This document shows, one piece after another, positions 1 through 9,390 of a stretch of DNA of 64,000 nt. Source of the stretch: Pseudomonas sp. MPC6 (lineage in GTDB: Bacteria; Pseudomonadota; Gammaproteobacteria; Pseudomonadales; Pseudomonadaceae). The translations under genes and the position numbers were made by a program. Where the stretch lies: assembly GCF_006094435.1 (NCBI RefSeq), contig NZ_CP034783.1:4925001-4989000 (forward strand). The letters are read 5' to 3'. The notes below the pieces were generated by a model, which was not told the origin of the DNA, made no database searches, and was given only the letters and a program-made list of their open reading frames with translations. Position 1 is the first letter of the stretch, and each line of letters begins with the position of its first letter.

Positions 1-1275
1 ACCGTCCTTGAAAAACACCTGCACCGCATTGGCGATGGAGCGTTTATCGGCTTCCAGGTATTCGCGGGTGTAGCGCGGATCTTCGACGATGACCATTTTT
101 TCGCGCAACACGTCGATGATCGGATGGGCGGCATGGAAGTCGTCTTCGTATTGCTCGGCCACCAGATTGCCGAACGCCAACGGCACGGCCGTCATGTACT
201 GGATGCAGTGATCACGGTCGGCGGCATTGGCCAGCGGGCCGACCTTGGAGATGATGCGGATCGCCGATTCGTGGGTGGTGATGACGATCCTGTCGATTTC
301 GTGCAGGCGATTCCTGACTTGCGGATGCAGGGTCACCGCCGCTTCGCAGGCGGTTTGCGCGTGGAATTCGGCGGGGAAGCTGATTTTAAACAGCACGTTT
401 TCCATCACGTAGCTGCCGAATGACCGGGAGAAACTGAAAATCCGCTGGTCTTCTGGCTTGAGCGCCAGATCGTTGTTGGTGTGGCTGAACAATACGTCGT
501 AAAAGCCCCACTGCCTGGCGGTCAACACGCCGGGGATCCCCATTTCACCGCGCATCGCGATGTCCGCCAGACGCACGCCACGGCTGGATGCATCGCCCGC
601 CGCCCAGGATTTTCGCGACCCGGCATTCGGTGCATGCCGATAAGTACGCAACGCCTGGCCATCGGCAAAAGCGTGGGACAACGCCGCCAGCAACTGCTCG
701 CGATTGGCCCCCATGAGTTTGGCGGTGACGGCGGTCGAGGCGACTTTCACCAGGATGACGTGATCCAGTCCTACGCGATTGAAGGAGTTTTCCAGCGCGA
801 TGATGCCCTGGATCTCATGGGCCATGATCATGGCTTCAAGCACCGCGCGAACGGTCAGCGGTGCGTCGCCATTGGCCACGCGCTTTTGCGACAGGTGGTC
901 CGCCACCGCGAGAATGCCACCCAGGTTATCGGACGGATGGCCCCATTCGGCGGCGAGCCAGGTGTCGTTGTAGTCGAGCCAGCGGACGATGCAACCGATG
1001 TCCCAGGCCGCCTTGACTGGATCGAGACGGTAGCTGGTGCCGGGAACCCGAGCGCCAAAGGGGACGACGGTGCCTTCCACAATGGGACCGAGGTGTTTGG
1101 TGCATTCTGGGAAGCGCAGGGCCAGCAGGCCGCAGCCGAGGGTGTCCATCAGGCAGTTGCGGGCGGTGTCCAGGGCTTCTCTGGATTCGATGTTGAAGGT
1201 CAGGACGTAATCGGCGATGTCCTGCAGAACCCTGTCGTAGTCGGGGCGGTTGTTCAGGTCGACGTTGGCGCTCAT
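1..1275 (-). CDS. prpD: 2-methylcitrate dehydratase PrpD (partial, 3' end beyond window)
   Basis: Cofactor-free dehydratase of the cytosolic methylcitrate cycle for propionyl-CoA; the family converts 2-methylcitrate to 2-methyl-cis-aconitate. The frame is open from an ATG at 1275 to the left edge (425 codons, against about 494 residues for the whole family protein). The reading begins [19 protein letters not shown], then includes the family-typical stretches [25 protein letters not shown] and [20 protein letters not shown]. It is the last visible gene of the prp cluster, 282 bp downstream of prpF across a three-REP cluster. AcnD plus PrpF usually replace PrpD in species that have them, so its co-occurrence may be redundant or for a different stereoisomer (inference). 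The stop codon is not in the window. Confidence 0.93.
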   Translation of the reverse strand, partial: MSANVDLNNRPDYDRVLQDIADYVLTFNIESREALDTARNCLMDTLGCGLLALRFPECTKHLGPIVEGTVVPFGARVPGTSYRLDPVKAAWDIGCIVRWLDYNDTWLAAEWGHPSDNLGGILAVADHLSQKRVANGDAPLTVRAVLEAMIMAHEIQGIIALENSFNRVGLDHVILVKVASTAVTAKLMGANREQLLAALSHAFADGQALRTYRHAPNAGSRKSWAAGDASSRGVRLADIAMRGEMGIPGVLTARQWGFYDVLFSHTNNDLALKPEDQRIFSFSRSFGSYVMENVLFKISFPAEFHAQTACEAAVTLHPQVRNRLHEIDRIVITTHESAIRIISKVGPLANAADRDHCIQYMTAVPLAFGNLVAEQYEDDFHAAHPIIDVLREKMVIVEDPRYTREYLEADKRSIANAVQVFFKDG

Positions 1276-1557
1276 GTTCGATTCACTCTTGAAGTGGTTC
1301 GTTGATGGGACCTCGGTTCAGGTTTCAATCTCAGCCGGTCGCTACTTTCTTATTGTGAAATGCAATCCCCTGTAGGAGCTGGCTTGCCAGCGAAGAATTC
1401 GAAAGCGCCGCGTTTTATCAGGAACCACGCGTTTTCGTTAACGACCTTCGCTGGCAAGCCAGCTCCTACAGGGGGGGGCGGTGTCACAGGCAACAGTGAT
1501 GTTGGATGTGCTGGCCTCTTCGCTGGCAAGCCAGCTCCTACAGGGGGTTTGTGTCGG
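1276..1557. repeat. Three-copy REP cluster between prpF and prpD
   Basis: Copies of the REP core GTAGGAGCTGGCTTGCCAGC lie at about 1367-1395 (forward), 1446-1475 (reverse) and 1518-1547 (reverse). Forward and reverse copies can pair into a long hairpin. The rest of the gap carries the prpD leader and no other gene. Such structures often stabilise or attenuate polycistronic mRNA (general knowledge), so prpD level may differ from the upstream genes (inference). Confidence 0.9.
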
Positions 1558-2760
1558 TTAGAAGGAATCACCCGGCACGCGGACGTAGCCTTCCATCAAT
1601 ACCCGCGCGCTGCGGCTCATGATGGCCTTGTTCACGGTCCATTCACCGTTTACCAGGCTGGCCTCCGCGCCCACCCGCAGGGTGCCGGACGGATGGCCGA
1701 AGCGCACAGCGTTGCGTTCGATACCGCCCGCGGCGAGGTTCACCAGGGTGCCGGAGATCGCTGCAGCCGTACCGATCGCCACGGCCGCCGTGCCCATCAT
1801 CGCGTGGTGCAGCTTGCCCATGGACAGTGCGCGCACCAGCAGGTCGACATCGCCCGCCGCAATCGCCTTGCCGCTGGACGCCACGTAGTCGGCCGGTTTG
1901 GCCACAAAGGCGACCTTGGGCGTGTGCTGACGCTTGGCCGCTTCGTCCAGATCCTTGATCAAGCCCATGCGCAACGCGCCGTAAGCCCGAATGGTCTCGA
2001 ACATCAGCAGGGCTTTCGGGTCGCCGTTGATCGCGCCTTGCAACTCGGTGCCGGTGTAGCCGATGTCTTCGGCATTGACGAAGATGGTCGGGATGCCGGC
2101 ATTGATCATGGTCGCCTTGAAGGTCCCGACCCCGGGCACTTCCAGATCATCCACCAGGTTGCCGGTGGGGAACATCGAACCGCCGCCGCCCTCTTCTTCC
2201 GCCGCCGGGTCCATGAATTCGACTTGCACTTCGGCGGCCGGGAAGGTCACGCCGTCGAGTTCGAAATCACCGGTTTCCTGCACTTCACCGTTGGTGATCG
2301 GCACATGGGCGATGATGGTCTTGCCGATGTTGGCCTGCCACACGCGAACCACGGCCACGCCGTTGTGCGGGATGCGGCTGGAATCCACCAGGCCGTTGCT
2401 GATGGCAAACGAACCGACCGCCGCCGACAGGTTGCCGCAGTTGCCGCTCCAGTCGACGAACGGCTTGTCGATGGAGACCTGGCCGAACAGGTAATCGACG
2501 TCGTGATCGGCCTTGATGCTTTTCGACAGGATCACGGTTTTGCTGGTGCTGGAAGTCGCGCCGCCCATGCCGTCGATTTGCTTGTCGTACGGGTCGGGGC
2601 TGCCGATCACGCGCAACAACAGCGCATCGCGCGCCGGGCCGGGAATCTGTGCCGCTTCGGGCAGGTCTTTCAGGCTGAAGAACACGCCTTTGCTGGTGCC
2701 GCCACGCATGTAGGTGGCGGGGATTTTGATCTGCGGTGCGAAATGAGTTGCCTGAGCCAT
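1558..2760 (-). CDS. prpF: AcnD-accessory isomerase PrpF
   Basis: The 400-residue protein belongs to the PrpF family (diaminopimelate-epimerase fold). Family members isomerise the trans-2-methylaconitate formed by AcnD to the cis form, so AcnD can complete the methylcitrate cycle. The start is supported by an AAGGAG ribosome site about 11 bases before the ATG. It opens MAQATHFAPQIKIPATYMRGGTSKG in two parts: the MRGGTSKG stretch near residue 18 is diagnostic for the family, and the glycine-rich SGNCGNLSAAVG near 145 carries the conserved Cys region. It lies 64 bp downstream of acnD in the same direction, as in other AcnD-type prp operons. Confidence 0.95.
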   Translation of the reverse strand: MAQATHFAPQIKIPATYMRGGTSKGVFFSLKDLPEAAQIPGPARDALLLRVIGSPDPYDKQIDGMGGATSSTSKTVILSKSIKADHDVDYLFGQVSIDKPFVDWSGNCGNLSAAVGSFAISNGLVDSSRIPHNGVAVVRVWQANIGKTIIAHVPITNGEVQETGDFELDGVTFPAAEVQVEFMDPAAEEEGGGGSMFPTGNLVDDLEVPGVGTFKATMINAGIPTIFVNAEDIGYTGTELQGAINGDPKALLMFETIRAYGALRMGLIKDLDEAAKRQHTPKVAFVAKPADYVASSGKAIAAGDVDLLVRALSMGKLHHAMMGTAAVAIGTAAAISGTLVNLAAGGIERNAVRFGHPSGTLRVGAEASLVNGEWTVNKAIMSRSARVLMEGYVRVPGDSF

Positions 2761-2824
2761 GGTGCTCTTTACTCCTTGCTAAAACAGACACGGGACTTGA
2801 AGTCCCGTGTTTGCATGTCGCGAT

Positions 2825-5419
2825 TTAAACGGCTACCGCCGATTCTTCGAGGAAGTCCTGGGCGAAGCGTTGCAACACGCCGCCGGCCTCGTAGATCGAC
2901 ACTTCTTCGGCGGTGTCGAGACGGCAGGTCACCGGCACTTCGACGCGTTCGCCATTCTTGCGGTTGATCACCAGCGTCAGCTCGGCACGCGGCGTGCGTT
3001 CGCCGATCACGTCGTAGGTTTCGCTACCGTCGATGTTCAGCGTGTGGCGGTCGGTGCCCGGCTTGAACTCCAGCGGCAACACGCCCATGCCCACCAGGTT
3101 GGTGCGGTGGATGCGTTCGAAGCCTTCGGCCGCAATCGCTTCCACACCCGCCAGGCGCACGCCCTTCGCCGCCCAGTCCCGGGACGAACCCTGACCGTAG
3201 TCGGCGCCGGCGATGATGATCAGCGGCTGCTTGCGTTCCATGTAGGTTTCGATGGCTTCCCACATGCGCATCACTTGGCCTTCCGGCTCGACGCGGGCCA
3301 AGGAACCCTGCTTGACCTTGCCGTTTTCCCGGACCATTTCGTTGAACAGTTTCGGGTTGGCGAAGGTGGCGCGTTGCGCGGTCAAATGGTCGCCCCTATG
3401 AGTCGCGTAGGAGTTGAAGTCTTCCTCCGGCAGGCCCATTTTCGCCAGGTATTCGCCGGCGGCGCTGTCGAGCATGATTGCGTTGGAAGGCGACAGGTGA
3501 TCGGTGGTGATGTTGTCCGGCAGCACCGCCAGCGGACGCATGCCCTTGAGCGGACGCGCGCCGGCCAGTGCGCCTTCCCAGTACGGCGGACGGCGGATGT
3601 AGGTGCTCATCTCGCGCCAGTCGTACAGCGGGGTCACTTTCGGACCGGTGTCTTCGTGGATGGCGAACATCGGGATGTAGACCTGGCGGAACTGCTCCGG
3701 CTTGACCGAGGCCTTGACCACCGAGTCGATTTCTTCGTCGCTCGGCCAGATGTCTTTCAGGCGGATTTCCTTGCCATCCACCACGCCCAGCACATCTTTT
3801 TCGATGTCGAAACGGATGGTGCCGGCGATGGCGTAAGCGACCACCAGTGGCGGCGAGGCAAGGAAGGCGTTCTTGGCGTACGGGTGGATCCGGCCGTCGA
3901 AGTTGCGGTTGCCGGACAGCACGGCGGTGGCGTACAGGTCGCGGTCGATGATCTCTTGCTGGATCACCGGGTCTAGGGCGCCGGACATGCCGTTGCACGT
4001 GGTGCAGGCGAAGGCGACGATGCCGAAACCGAGTTGCTCCAGCTCGCTGGTCAGGCCGGCCTCGTCGAGGTACAGCGCAACGGTTTTCGAACCCGGCGCC
4101 AGGGACGATTTGACCCATGGCTTGCGGGTGAGGCCGAGCTTGTTGGCATTGCGCGCCAACAGGCCGGCGGCAATCACGTTGCGCGGGTTGCTGGTGTTGG
4201 TGCAACTGGTGATGGCGGCGATGATCACCGCACCGTCCGGCATCTGGCCGGGCACTTCGGTCCACTGGCCGGAGATCCCCTGGGCGGCGAGATCCGAGGT
4301 CGCGACGCGAGCATGCGGGTTGCTCGGGCCGGCCATGTTGCGCACCACCGAGGACAGGTCAAAGGTCAACCCGCGCTCGTATTGCGCGCCCTTCAGGCTG
4401 TCGGCCCACAGGCCGGTAATCTTGGCGTAGTTCTCGACCAGCTGTACCTGTTCGTCTTCGCGACCGGTGAGCTTGAGGTAGTCGATGGTTTGCTGGTCGA
4501 TGTAGAACATCGCCGCAGTGGCACCGTATTCCGGGGCCATGTTGGAAATGGTCGCGCGGTCGCCGAGGGTCAGCGCCGAGGCGCCTTCGCCAAAGAACTC
4601 CAGCCACGCGCCGACGACTTTTTGCTGGCGCAGGAACTCGGTCAGCGCCAGCACCATGTCGGTGGCGGTAATGCCCGGCTGCAGCTTGCCGGTCAGTTCG
4701 ACGCCAACGCTTTCCGGCAGACGCATCCACGACGCGCGGCCGAGCATCACGCTCTCGGCTTCCAGGCCACCGACGCCGATGGCGATCACGCCCAGCGCAT
4801 CGACATGCGGGGTGTGGCTGTCGGTGCCGACGCAGGTATCCGGGAATGCCACGCCATCACGCACCTGGATCACCGGAGACATTTTCTCCAGGTTGATCTG
4901 GTGCATGATGCCGTTGCCCGGCGGAATCACATCGACGTTCTTGAAGGCTTTTTTGGTCCAGTTGATGAAGTGGAAGCGGTCTTCGTTGCGACGGTCTTCG
5001 ATGGCGCGGTTTTTCTCGAACGCTTCCGGGTCGAAGCCACCACGTTCGACGGCCAGGGAGTGGTCGACGATCAATTGCGTCGGCACCACCGGGTTGACTT
5101 GCGCCGGGTCACCGCCTTGCAGGGCGATGGCGTCACGCAGGCCGGCGAGGTCCACAAGGGCGGTCTGGCCGAGAATGTCGTGGCACACCACGCGAGCCGG
5201 GAACCAGGGGAAATCGAGGTCGCGTTTGCGCTCGATGAATTGCTTCAGCGATTCGGTGAGCGTGGCCGGGTCACAGCGACGCACCAGGTTTTCCGCCAGC
5301 ACGCGGGAGGTGTACGGCAGAGTGTCGTAGGCGCCGGGCTGGATGGCCTCGACAGCCGCACGGACGTCAAAGTAATCCAGATGGCTGCCGGGCAGCGGTT
5401 TGCGGAATTCAGTGTTCAT
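2825..5419 (-). CDS. acnD: Fe/S-dependent 2-methylisocitrate dehydratase AcnD
   Basis: The 864-residue protein is an aconitase-superfamily enzyme of the AcnD type. It dehydrates 2-methylcitrate and works with PrpF. Visible signatures are SCTNTSNPRN and ACTTCNGMSG, which supply the three Cys ligands of the [4Fe-4S] cluster, the swivel-domain GADYGQGSSRDWAAKG, and GTDSHTPH near the N-terminus. A GTG 18 bp upstream (5437) would add six residues; the ATG at 5419 is preferred because MNTEFRKPLPGSHLDYFD matches the usual family N-terminus, though neither has a strong ribosome site. It is separated from prpC by 219 bp containing a REP pair, and from prpF by 64 bp. Confidence 0.95.
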   Translation of the reverse strand: MNTEFRKPLPGSHLDYFDVRAAVEAIQPGAYDTLPYTSRVLAENLVRRCDPATLTESLKQFIERKRDLDFPWFPARVVCHDILGQTALVDLAGLRDAIALQGGDPAQVNPVVPTQLIVDHSLAVERGGFDPEAFEKNRAIEDRRNEDRFHFINWTKKAFKNVDVIPPGNGIMHQINLEKMSPVIQVRDGVAFPDTCVGTDSHTPHVDALGVIAIGVGGLEAESVMLGRASWMRLPESVGVELTGKLQPGITATDMVLALTEFLRQQKVVGAWLEFFGEGASALTLGDRATISNMAPEYGATAAMFYIDQQTIDYLKLTGREDEQVQLVENYAKITGLWADSLKGAQYERGLTFDLSSVVRNMAGPSNPHARVATSDLAAQGISGQWTEVPGQMPDGAVIIAAITSCTNTSNPRNVIAAGLLARNANKLGLTRKPWVKSSLAPGSKTVALYLDEAGLTSELEQLGFGIVAFACTTCNGMSGALDPVIQQEIIDRDLYATAVLSGNRNFDGRIHPYAKNAFLASPPLVVAYAIAGTIRFDIEKDVLGVVDGKEIRLKDIWPSDEEIDSVVKASVKPEQFRQVYIPMFAIHEDTGPKVTPLYDWREMSTYIRRPPYWEGALAGARPLKGMRPLAVLPDNITTDHLSPSNAIMLDSAAGEYLAKMGLPEEDFNSYATHRGDHLTAQRATFANPKLFNEMVRENGKVKQGSLARVEPEGQVMRMWEAIETYMERKQPLIIIAGADYGQGSSRDWAAKGVRLAGVEAIAAEGFERIHRTNLVGMGVLPLEFKPGTDRHTLNIDGSETYDVIGERTPRAELTLVINRKNGERVEVPVTCRLDTAEEVSIYEAGGVLQRFAQDFLEESAVAV

Positions 5420-5488
5420 CGTCAGGGACTCGGTCACGGTGGTTACAAAGGGTGGGGCGTGGCACAGGATTTGAATTGAAACCCGCCT

Positions 5489-5600
5489 CCTGTAGGAGCT
5501 GGCTTGCCAGCGAAGGCGGCGTGTCAGGCGACATGAATGTCGGATGTGACGACCTCTTCGCTGCGATGCGGCGACCCGACAAGCCAGCTCCTACAGGGGT
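5489..5600. repeat. REP pair between prpC and acnD
   Basis: A forward REP at 5489-5516 faces a reverse REP at about 5555-5600. The second copy is a variant whose loop is expanded by GATGCGGCGACCCGAC before the AAGCCAGCTCCTACAGG arm. The spacer contains GTGTCAGGCGACATGAATGT, related to spacers at 1482 and 56345. Confidence 0.85.
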
Positions 5601-5638
5601 TTCCGGTTCATTCAGCAACCAGTGCCGGTGCCCACCGG

Positions 5639-6766
5639 TCAGCGTTGTTCGATTGGCACGAACTTGCGCTGTTCGACGCCGGTGTACTCGGCGCTCGGGC
5701 GGATGATGCGGTTGTTGGCACGTTGCTCAAACACATGCGCCGCCCAGCCGGTCAGGCGCGAGCAAACGAATATCGGGGTGAACAACTTGGTTGGAATGCC
5801 CATGAAGTGATACGTCGACGCATGGTAGAAGTCGGCGTTCGGGAACAGTTTCTTCTGCTCCCACATGGTCTTGTCGATGGCTTCGGAAACCGGGAACAGC
5901 ACCGTGTCGCCCACTTCGTCAGCGAGTTTTTTCGACCAGGCCTTGATCACCTCGTTGCGCGGATCGTTGTCCTTATAGATCGCGTGACCGAAGCCCATGA
6001 TCTTGTCCTTGCGCTCGAGCATGCCGAGGGTGCCCTTGATCGCGTCCTCCGGCGAACTGAAACGTTCGATCATTTCCATCGCCGCTTCGTTGGCGCCGCC
6101 GTGCAGCGGACCGCGCAAAGTACCGATGGCCGCCGTGACGCAGGAAAACAGATCAGACAGCGTCGAGGCGCAAACCCGCGCGGCGAAGGTCGAGGCGTTG
6201 AATTCGTGTTCCGCATAGAGGATCAGCGAAACGTTCATCACCTTGACGTGCAACTCGCTCGGTTTCTTGTCGTGCAGCAGGTGCAGGAAGTGACCGCCGA
6301 TGGTTTGTTCGTCGCTTACGCAGTCGATGCGCTTGCCGTCGTGGCTGAAGCGATACCAGTAGCACATGATCGCCGGGAACGCGGCCAGCAGGCGGTCGGT
6401 CTTGTCGTGCTGCTCGGAGAAGTCGTTCTCCGGTTCGATGTTGCCCAGGAACGAGCAACCGGTGCGCATCACGTCCATCGGGTGGGCGTCGGCGGGGATG
6501 CGTTCCAGCACTTCTTTCAAGGCTTGCGGCAGGTCGCGCAGCTTGCCCAGTTTGCTGATGTAGGCGGCGAGTTGCGCTTGGGTCGGCAGCTCGCCGTAAA
6601 GCAGCAGGTAGGCCACTTCTTCGAATTGGGCGTCAGCCGCCAGTTCGCGAACGTCGTAGCCACGATAGGTCAGGCCTGCGCCCGACTGGCCCACGGTGGA
6701 CAGTGCGGTTTGCCCGGCAACCTGGCCACGGAGCCCGGCGCCACTGAGTACTTTTGCTTCGGCCAT
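5639..6766 (-). CDS. prpC: 2-methylcitrate synthase PrpC
   Basis: Citrate-synthase-family enzyme (375 residues) that condenses propionyl-CoA with oxaloacetate to 2-methylcitrate, the entry step of the cycle. It shows the family catalytic regions: HGGANEAAMEMIERF (catalytic His), GFGHAIYKDNDPR, and a C-terminal TGWAAHVFEQRANNRIIRP with the substrate-binding Arg and Asn. The length and the short N-terminus (MAEAKVLSGAGLRGQVAG) are typical of PrpC rather than of GltA. The ATG follows GGAGA at a normal distance. It lies between prpB (177 bp gap with REPs) and acnD. Confidence 0.96.
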   Translation of the reverse strand: MAEAKVLSGAGLRGQVAGQTALSTVGQSGAGLTYRGYDVRELAADAQFEEVAYLLLYGELPTQAQLAAYISKLGKLRDLPQALKEVLERIPADAHPMDVMRTGCSFLGNIEPENDFSEQHDKTDRLLAAFPAIMCYWYRFSHDGKRIDCVSDEQTIGGHFLHLLHDKKPSELHVKVMNVSLILYAEHEFNASTFAARVCASTLSDLFSCVTAAIGTLRGPLHGGANEAAMEMIERFSSPEDAIKGTLGMLERKDKIMGFGHAIYKDNDPRNEVIKAWSKKLADEVGDTVLFPVSEAIDKTMWEQKKLFPNADFYHASTYHFMGIPTKLFTPIFVCSRLTGWAAHVFEQRANNRIIRPSAEYTGVEQRKFVPIEQR

Positions 6767-6833
6767 TGCTGTCTCCAGTTTTCTTGAATTTGTCAGGGAA
6801 TCGGCAAATACCCGGATCGGGATTCACTCCGAC

Positions 6834-6938
6834 CTTGTAGGAGCGAGTTTGCTCGCGATGGTGGATCGTGCACCCTGGTGTATCTGGGGCCACGCGTTAT
6901 CGTTAACGTCCATCGCGAGCAAGCTCGCTCCTACAGGG
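6834..6938. repeat. REP pair between prpB and prpC
   Basis: Forward copy TGTAGGAGCGAGTTTGCTCG at 6834-6862 and reverse copy CATCGCGAGCAAGCTCGCTCC at 6911-6938. The reverse copy is preceded by CGCGTTATCGTTAACG, an extension shared with REPs near 1430, 15202, 18035 and 63128. Confidence 0.88.
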
Positions 6939-6943
6939 AGTCG

Positions 6944-7834
6944 TTACTTCTTGGCGGCGAACAACGCATCGAGCTTCTGCTCGAAGGTGTGGTAATCGAT
7001 GCGATCGTAAAGCTCCATGCGCGTCTGCATGGTGTCGATCACGTTCTGTTGCGTGCCGTCGCGGCGGATCGCGGTGTAGACGTTTTCCGCGGCCTTGTTC
7101 ATCGCGCGGAAGGCCGACAGCGGGTACAGCACCAGCGACACATCGGCGCCTGCGAGCTGTTCGGTGGTGTACAGCGGCGTCGCGCCGAACTCGGTGATGT
7201 TGGCCAGGATCGGCGCTTTCACGCGGCTGGCGAACAGCTTGTACATCTCCAGTTCAGTGATGGCTTCCGGGAAGATCATGTCGGCACCGGCTTCGATGCA
7301 CGCTTCAGCGCGCTCCAGGGCCGATTCCAGTCCTTCCACCGCCAGGGCGTCGGTGCGGGCCATGATCACGAAGCTGTCGTCGGTACGAGCATCGACCGCG
7401 GCCTTGATGCGATCGACCATTTCCTGCAGGGACACGATCTCTTTATTAGGGCGGTGACCGCAGCGCTTGGCGCCGACCTGGTCTTCGATGTGAATCGCCG
7501 CCGCGCCGAACTTGATCATCGACTTGACGGTGCGCGCGACGTTGAACGCCGAGGAACCGAAACCGGTGTCCACGTCCACCAGCAGCGGCAGGTCGCAGAC
7601 GTCGGTGATGCGACGCACATCGGTCAGCACGTCATCGAGCCCGGTTATGCCCAGGTCCGGCACGCCGAGGGAGCCGGCAGCCACCCCGCCACCGGACAGA
7701 TAGATAGCCTTGAATCCGGCGCGCTTGGCCAGCAGTGCATGGTTGGCGTTGATCGCACCAACGACTTGCAGCGGATGTTCGCTGGCGACCGCATCGCGGA
7801 AACGCTGGCCTGGAGTGCTCTTGTTGGAACTCAT
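6944..7834 (-). CDS. prpB: 2-methylisocitrate lyase PrpB
   Basis: The 296-residue enzyme belongs to the isocitrate lyase/PEP mutase superfamily. It splits 2-methylisocitrate to pyruvate and succinate, the last step of the methylcitrate cycle. The catalytic loop KRCGHR is present with Cys125, and the metal-binding [10 protein letters not shown] lies at residues 84-93. The ATG follows GAGGTGA. Its start overlaps the stop of the upstream gntR gene by four bases (ATGA), so the regulator and first enzyme are probably translationally coupled. Confidence 0.97.
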   Translation of the reverse strand: MSSNKSTPGQRFRDAVASEHPLQVVGAINANHALLAKRAGFKAIYLSGGGVAAGSLGVPDLGITGLDDVLTDVRRITDVCDLPLLVDVDTGFGSSAFNVARTVKSMIKFGAAAIHIEDQVGAKRCGHRPNKEIVSLQEMVDRIKAAVDARTDDSFVIMARTDALAVEGLESALERAEACIEAGADMIFPEAITELEMYKLFASRVKAPILANITEFGATPLYTTEQLAGADVSLVLYPLSAFRAMNKAAENVYTAIRRDGTQQNVIDTMQTRMELYDRIDYHTFEQKLDALFAAKK

Positions 7835-8553
7835 GACTCACCTCGTTCAGTGGCTGTCGGGTTAACGCCGTCCTGGTAGTGACGGGCGATATTGCGTTTG
7901 GAGGCGCCGATGTGGCGGCGCATCAACAACTCGGCCAGCTCACCGTCACGGTCGGCAATGGCGTCGAGAATCCGGTGGTGCTCGGCAAAGGCCTGGCGTG
8001 GCCGATTGGGCGTGGTGGAAAACTGGATGCGATACATGCGCACCAGTTGATAGAGCTCGCCGCAAAGCATTTGCGTCAGGGTGCGGTTGCCGCTGCCCTG
8101 GATGATTCGGTAATGGAAGTCGAAATCGCCTTCCTGCTGGTAGTAACCGACGCCGGCCTGGAACGCCGCATCGCGCTCGTGGGTTTCGAGGACCCGGCGC
8201 AGTTCGTCGATTTCTTCAAGGGTCATGCGTTCGGCTGCCAGGCGGCAGGCCATGCCTTCGAGGGACTCGCGGATTTCGTAGAGTTCCAGCAGCTCGGCGT
8301 GGTTGAGCGAGACCACCCGTGCGCCGACGTGCGGTATGCGCACCAACAGGCGCTGGCCTTCCAGGCGGTGAATCGCCTCACGCAACGGGCCGCGGCTGAT
8401 GCCGTAGGTGCGCGCCAGTTCCGGCTCGGAGATCTTGCTGCCCGGAGCGATTTCGCCTTTGACGATGGCCGCCTGAATGCGTCGGAAGACATTCTCGGAA
8501 AGGGTTTCCGAATCGTCCTGCGCAATGACCGGCGGATCGAGTTGATCCAGCAT
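7831..8553 (-). CDS. GntR-family regulator of the methylcitrate operon
   Basis: FadR-subfamily GntR regulator of 240 residues. The N-terminal winged helix includes [20 protein letters not shown], and the C-terminal all-helical FCD domain has [18 protein letters not shown] and a DFHYRI stretch with likely metal-binding residues. The ATG at 8553 was chosen over an upstream in-frame start (8709) because it follows AAGGTG and gives the usual family length. The gene is first in the prp operon, so it is probably an autoregulated repressor that senses a cycle intermediate (inference). Two candidate operators sit upstream, one overlapping its own ribosome site. Confidence 0.9.
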   Translation of the reverse strand: MLDQLDPPVIAQDDSETLSENVFRRIQAAIVKGEIAPGSKISEPELARTYGISRGPLREAIHRLEGQRLLVRIPHVGARVVSLNHAELLELYEIRESLEGMACRLAAERMTLEEIDELRRVLETHERDAAFQAGVGYYQQEGDFDFHYRIIQGSGNRTLTQMLCGELYQLVRMYRIQFSTTPNRPRQAFAEHHRILDAIADRDGELAELLMRRHIGASKRNIARHYQDGVNPTATERGES

Positions 8554-8565
8554 ATTGTCGACACC
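8554..8565 (-). promoter_or_regulatory. Imperfect second operator at the gntR ribosome site
   Basis: The bases ATTGTCGACACC match ten of twelve positions of the perfect palindrome at 8627-8638 and touch the start codon of the regulator. Binding here would block translation initiation or elongation of the transcript (inference). Confidence 0.45.
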
Positions 8566-8626
8566 TTGATAACCAATGCCGCAAAAACTAACGAATACAG
8601 GCCGTATAGTCAAAGGATAATTAGGT

Positions 8627-8638
8627 ATTGTCGACAAT
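8627..8638. promoter_or_regulatory. Palindromic GntR-type operator upstream of the prp operon
   Basis: ATTGTCGACAAT is a perfect 12-bp inverted repeat, 74 bp upstream of the regulator start and in the only intergenic region before the operon. FadR-type GntR proteins bind short palindromes of this kind, so the neighbouring regulator is the expected ligand. Binding has not been shown from sequence. Confidence 0.65.
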
Positions 8639-8718
8639 CGTCTAATAACCGACTGCATTCCATCAACGCAGCCGCACGGTTTACAGCCACCCGCCAGCGC
8701 TGGCGCCATAAAACCACC

Positions 8719-8728
8719 GTGCTAGAAT
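8719..8728 (+). promoter_or_regulatory. Candidate extended -10 promoter
   Basis: The string GTGCTAGAAT has an extended -10 form (TG-N-TAGAAT) on the plus strand about 120 bp before the zinc-protease-like gene. No convincing -35 hexamer is visible. It would drive the three-gene operon that follows. Confidence 0.35.
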
Positions 8729-8848
8729 GCCGGCCGCATTTGTTTGTGACATCTGCACGGCTTGTCATAGTTGATAGGCATACGAGGGAGCTTGCGCAGC
8801 GATGCCAGGGCCTTGAATTGAAGTATCGACCGCCGCGCCCCAGGATTT

Positions 8849-9385
8849 ATGAGACTCAAGCCCTTCCCCGCATTCCTCTTTATGCTTTGCCTGCCCGGTT
8901 ATGCCGCGGCGGGGGAAAAAACCGTGTACGGCCTCAACGAGTACGCCTCGCTGGACGGCATTAACCTGGAAGTCGCCGCCAAACTCGACACCGGAGCGAA
9001 AACCGCCTCCCTGAGTGCCCGCGACATCAAACGTTTCAAACGCAATGGCGAGTCCTGGGTGCGCTTCTACCTGGCCATCGACGCCGCCCATTCGCACCCG
9101 ATCGAACGGCCGCTGGCCCGGGTCAGCAAGATCAAGCGCAGGGCCGGTGACTACGACCCGGAAGCCGGCAAGAAGTACACCGCCCGTCCGGTGATCGAGC
9201 TCGATATCTGTATGGGTTCGGCTTTACGCAGCATCGAAGTGAACTTGACCGACCGAAGCGCCTTCCAATACCCGCTCTTGATCGGCTCCGAAGCCCTGAA
9301 ACGCTTCGATGCGCTGGTCGACCCCAGCCTTAAATACGCTGCTGGCAAACCCGCCTGCGCCACCGACGCACATACCGCAGAGTAA
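8849..9385 (+). CDS. Secreted ATP-dependent zinc protease-like protein
   Basis: The 178-residue protein starts with a signal peptide (hydrophobic FPAFLFMLCLPGYAAA, likely cut after AAA or AAG). It carries the AKLDTGAKTASLSA motif at about residues 44-57 that marks the family annotated as putative ATP-dependent zinc protease (RimB-like; retropepsin-like DTGA). Family naming is historical and no zinc ligand motif such as HExxH is visible. CAGGATTT precedes the ATG. It is five bases upstream of the 7TM gene and begins a tight trio with an ATP-grasp ligase, so it probably acts on or with the product of that system at the periplasmic side (inference). Confidence 0.8.
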   Translation: MRLKPFPAFLFMLCLPGYAAAGEKTVYGLNEYASLDGINLEVAAKLDTGAKTASLSARDIKRFKRNGESWVRFYLAIDAAHSHPIERPLARVSKIKRRAGDYDPEAGKKYTARPVIELDICMGSALRSIEVNLTDRSAFQYPLLIGSEALKRFDALVDPSLKYAAGKPACATDAHTAE

Positions 9386-9390
9386 TTCCA

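Noticed and set aside
1360..2967. Long plus-strand frame opposite prpF
   Set aside because: It is antisense to a well-supported gene and contains translated REP sequence (Ala-Gly-Leu-Pro-Ala-Lys repeats); no domain.
4034..5479. Long plus-strand frame opposite acnD
   Set aside because: Typical high-G+C shadow frame: His/Arg/Gly-rich with no family match, opposite a clear aconitase.
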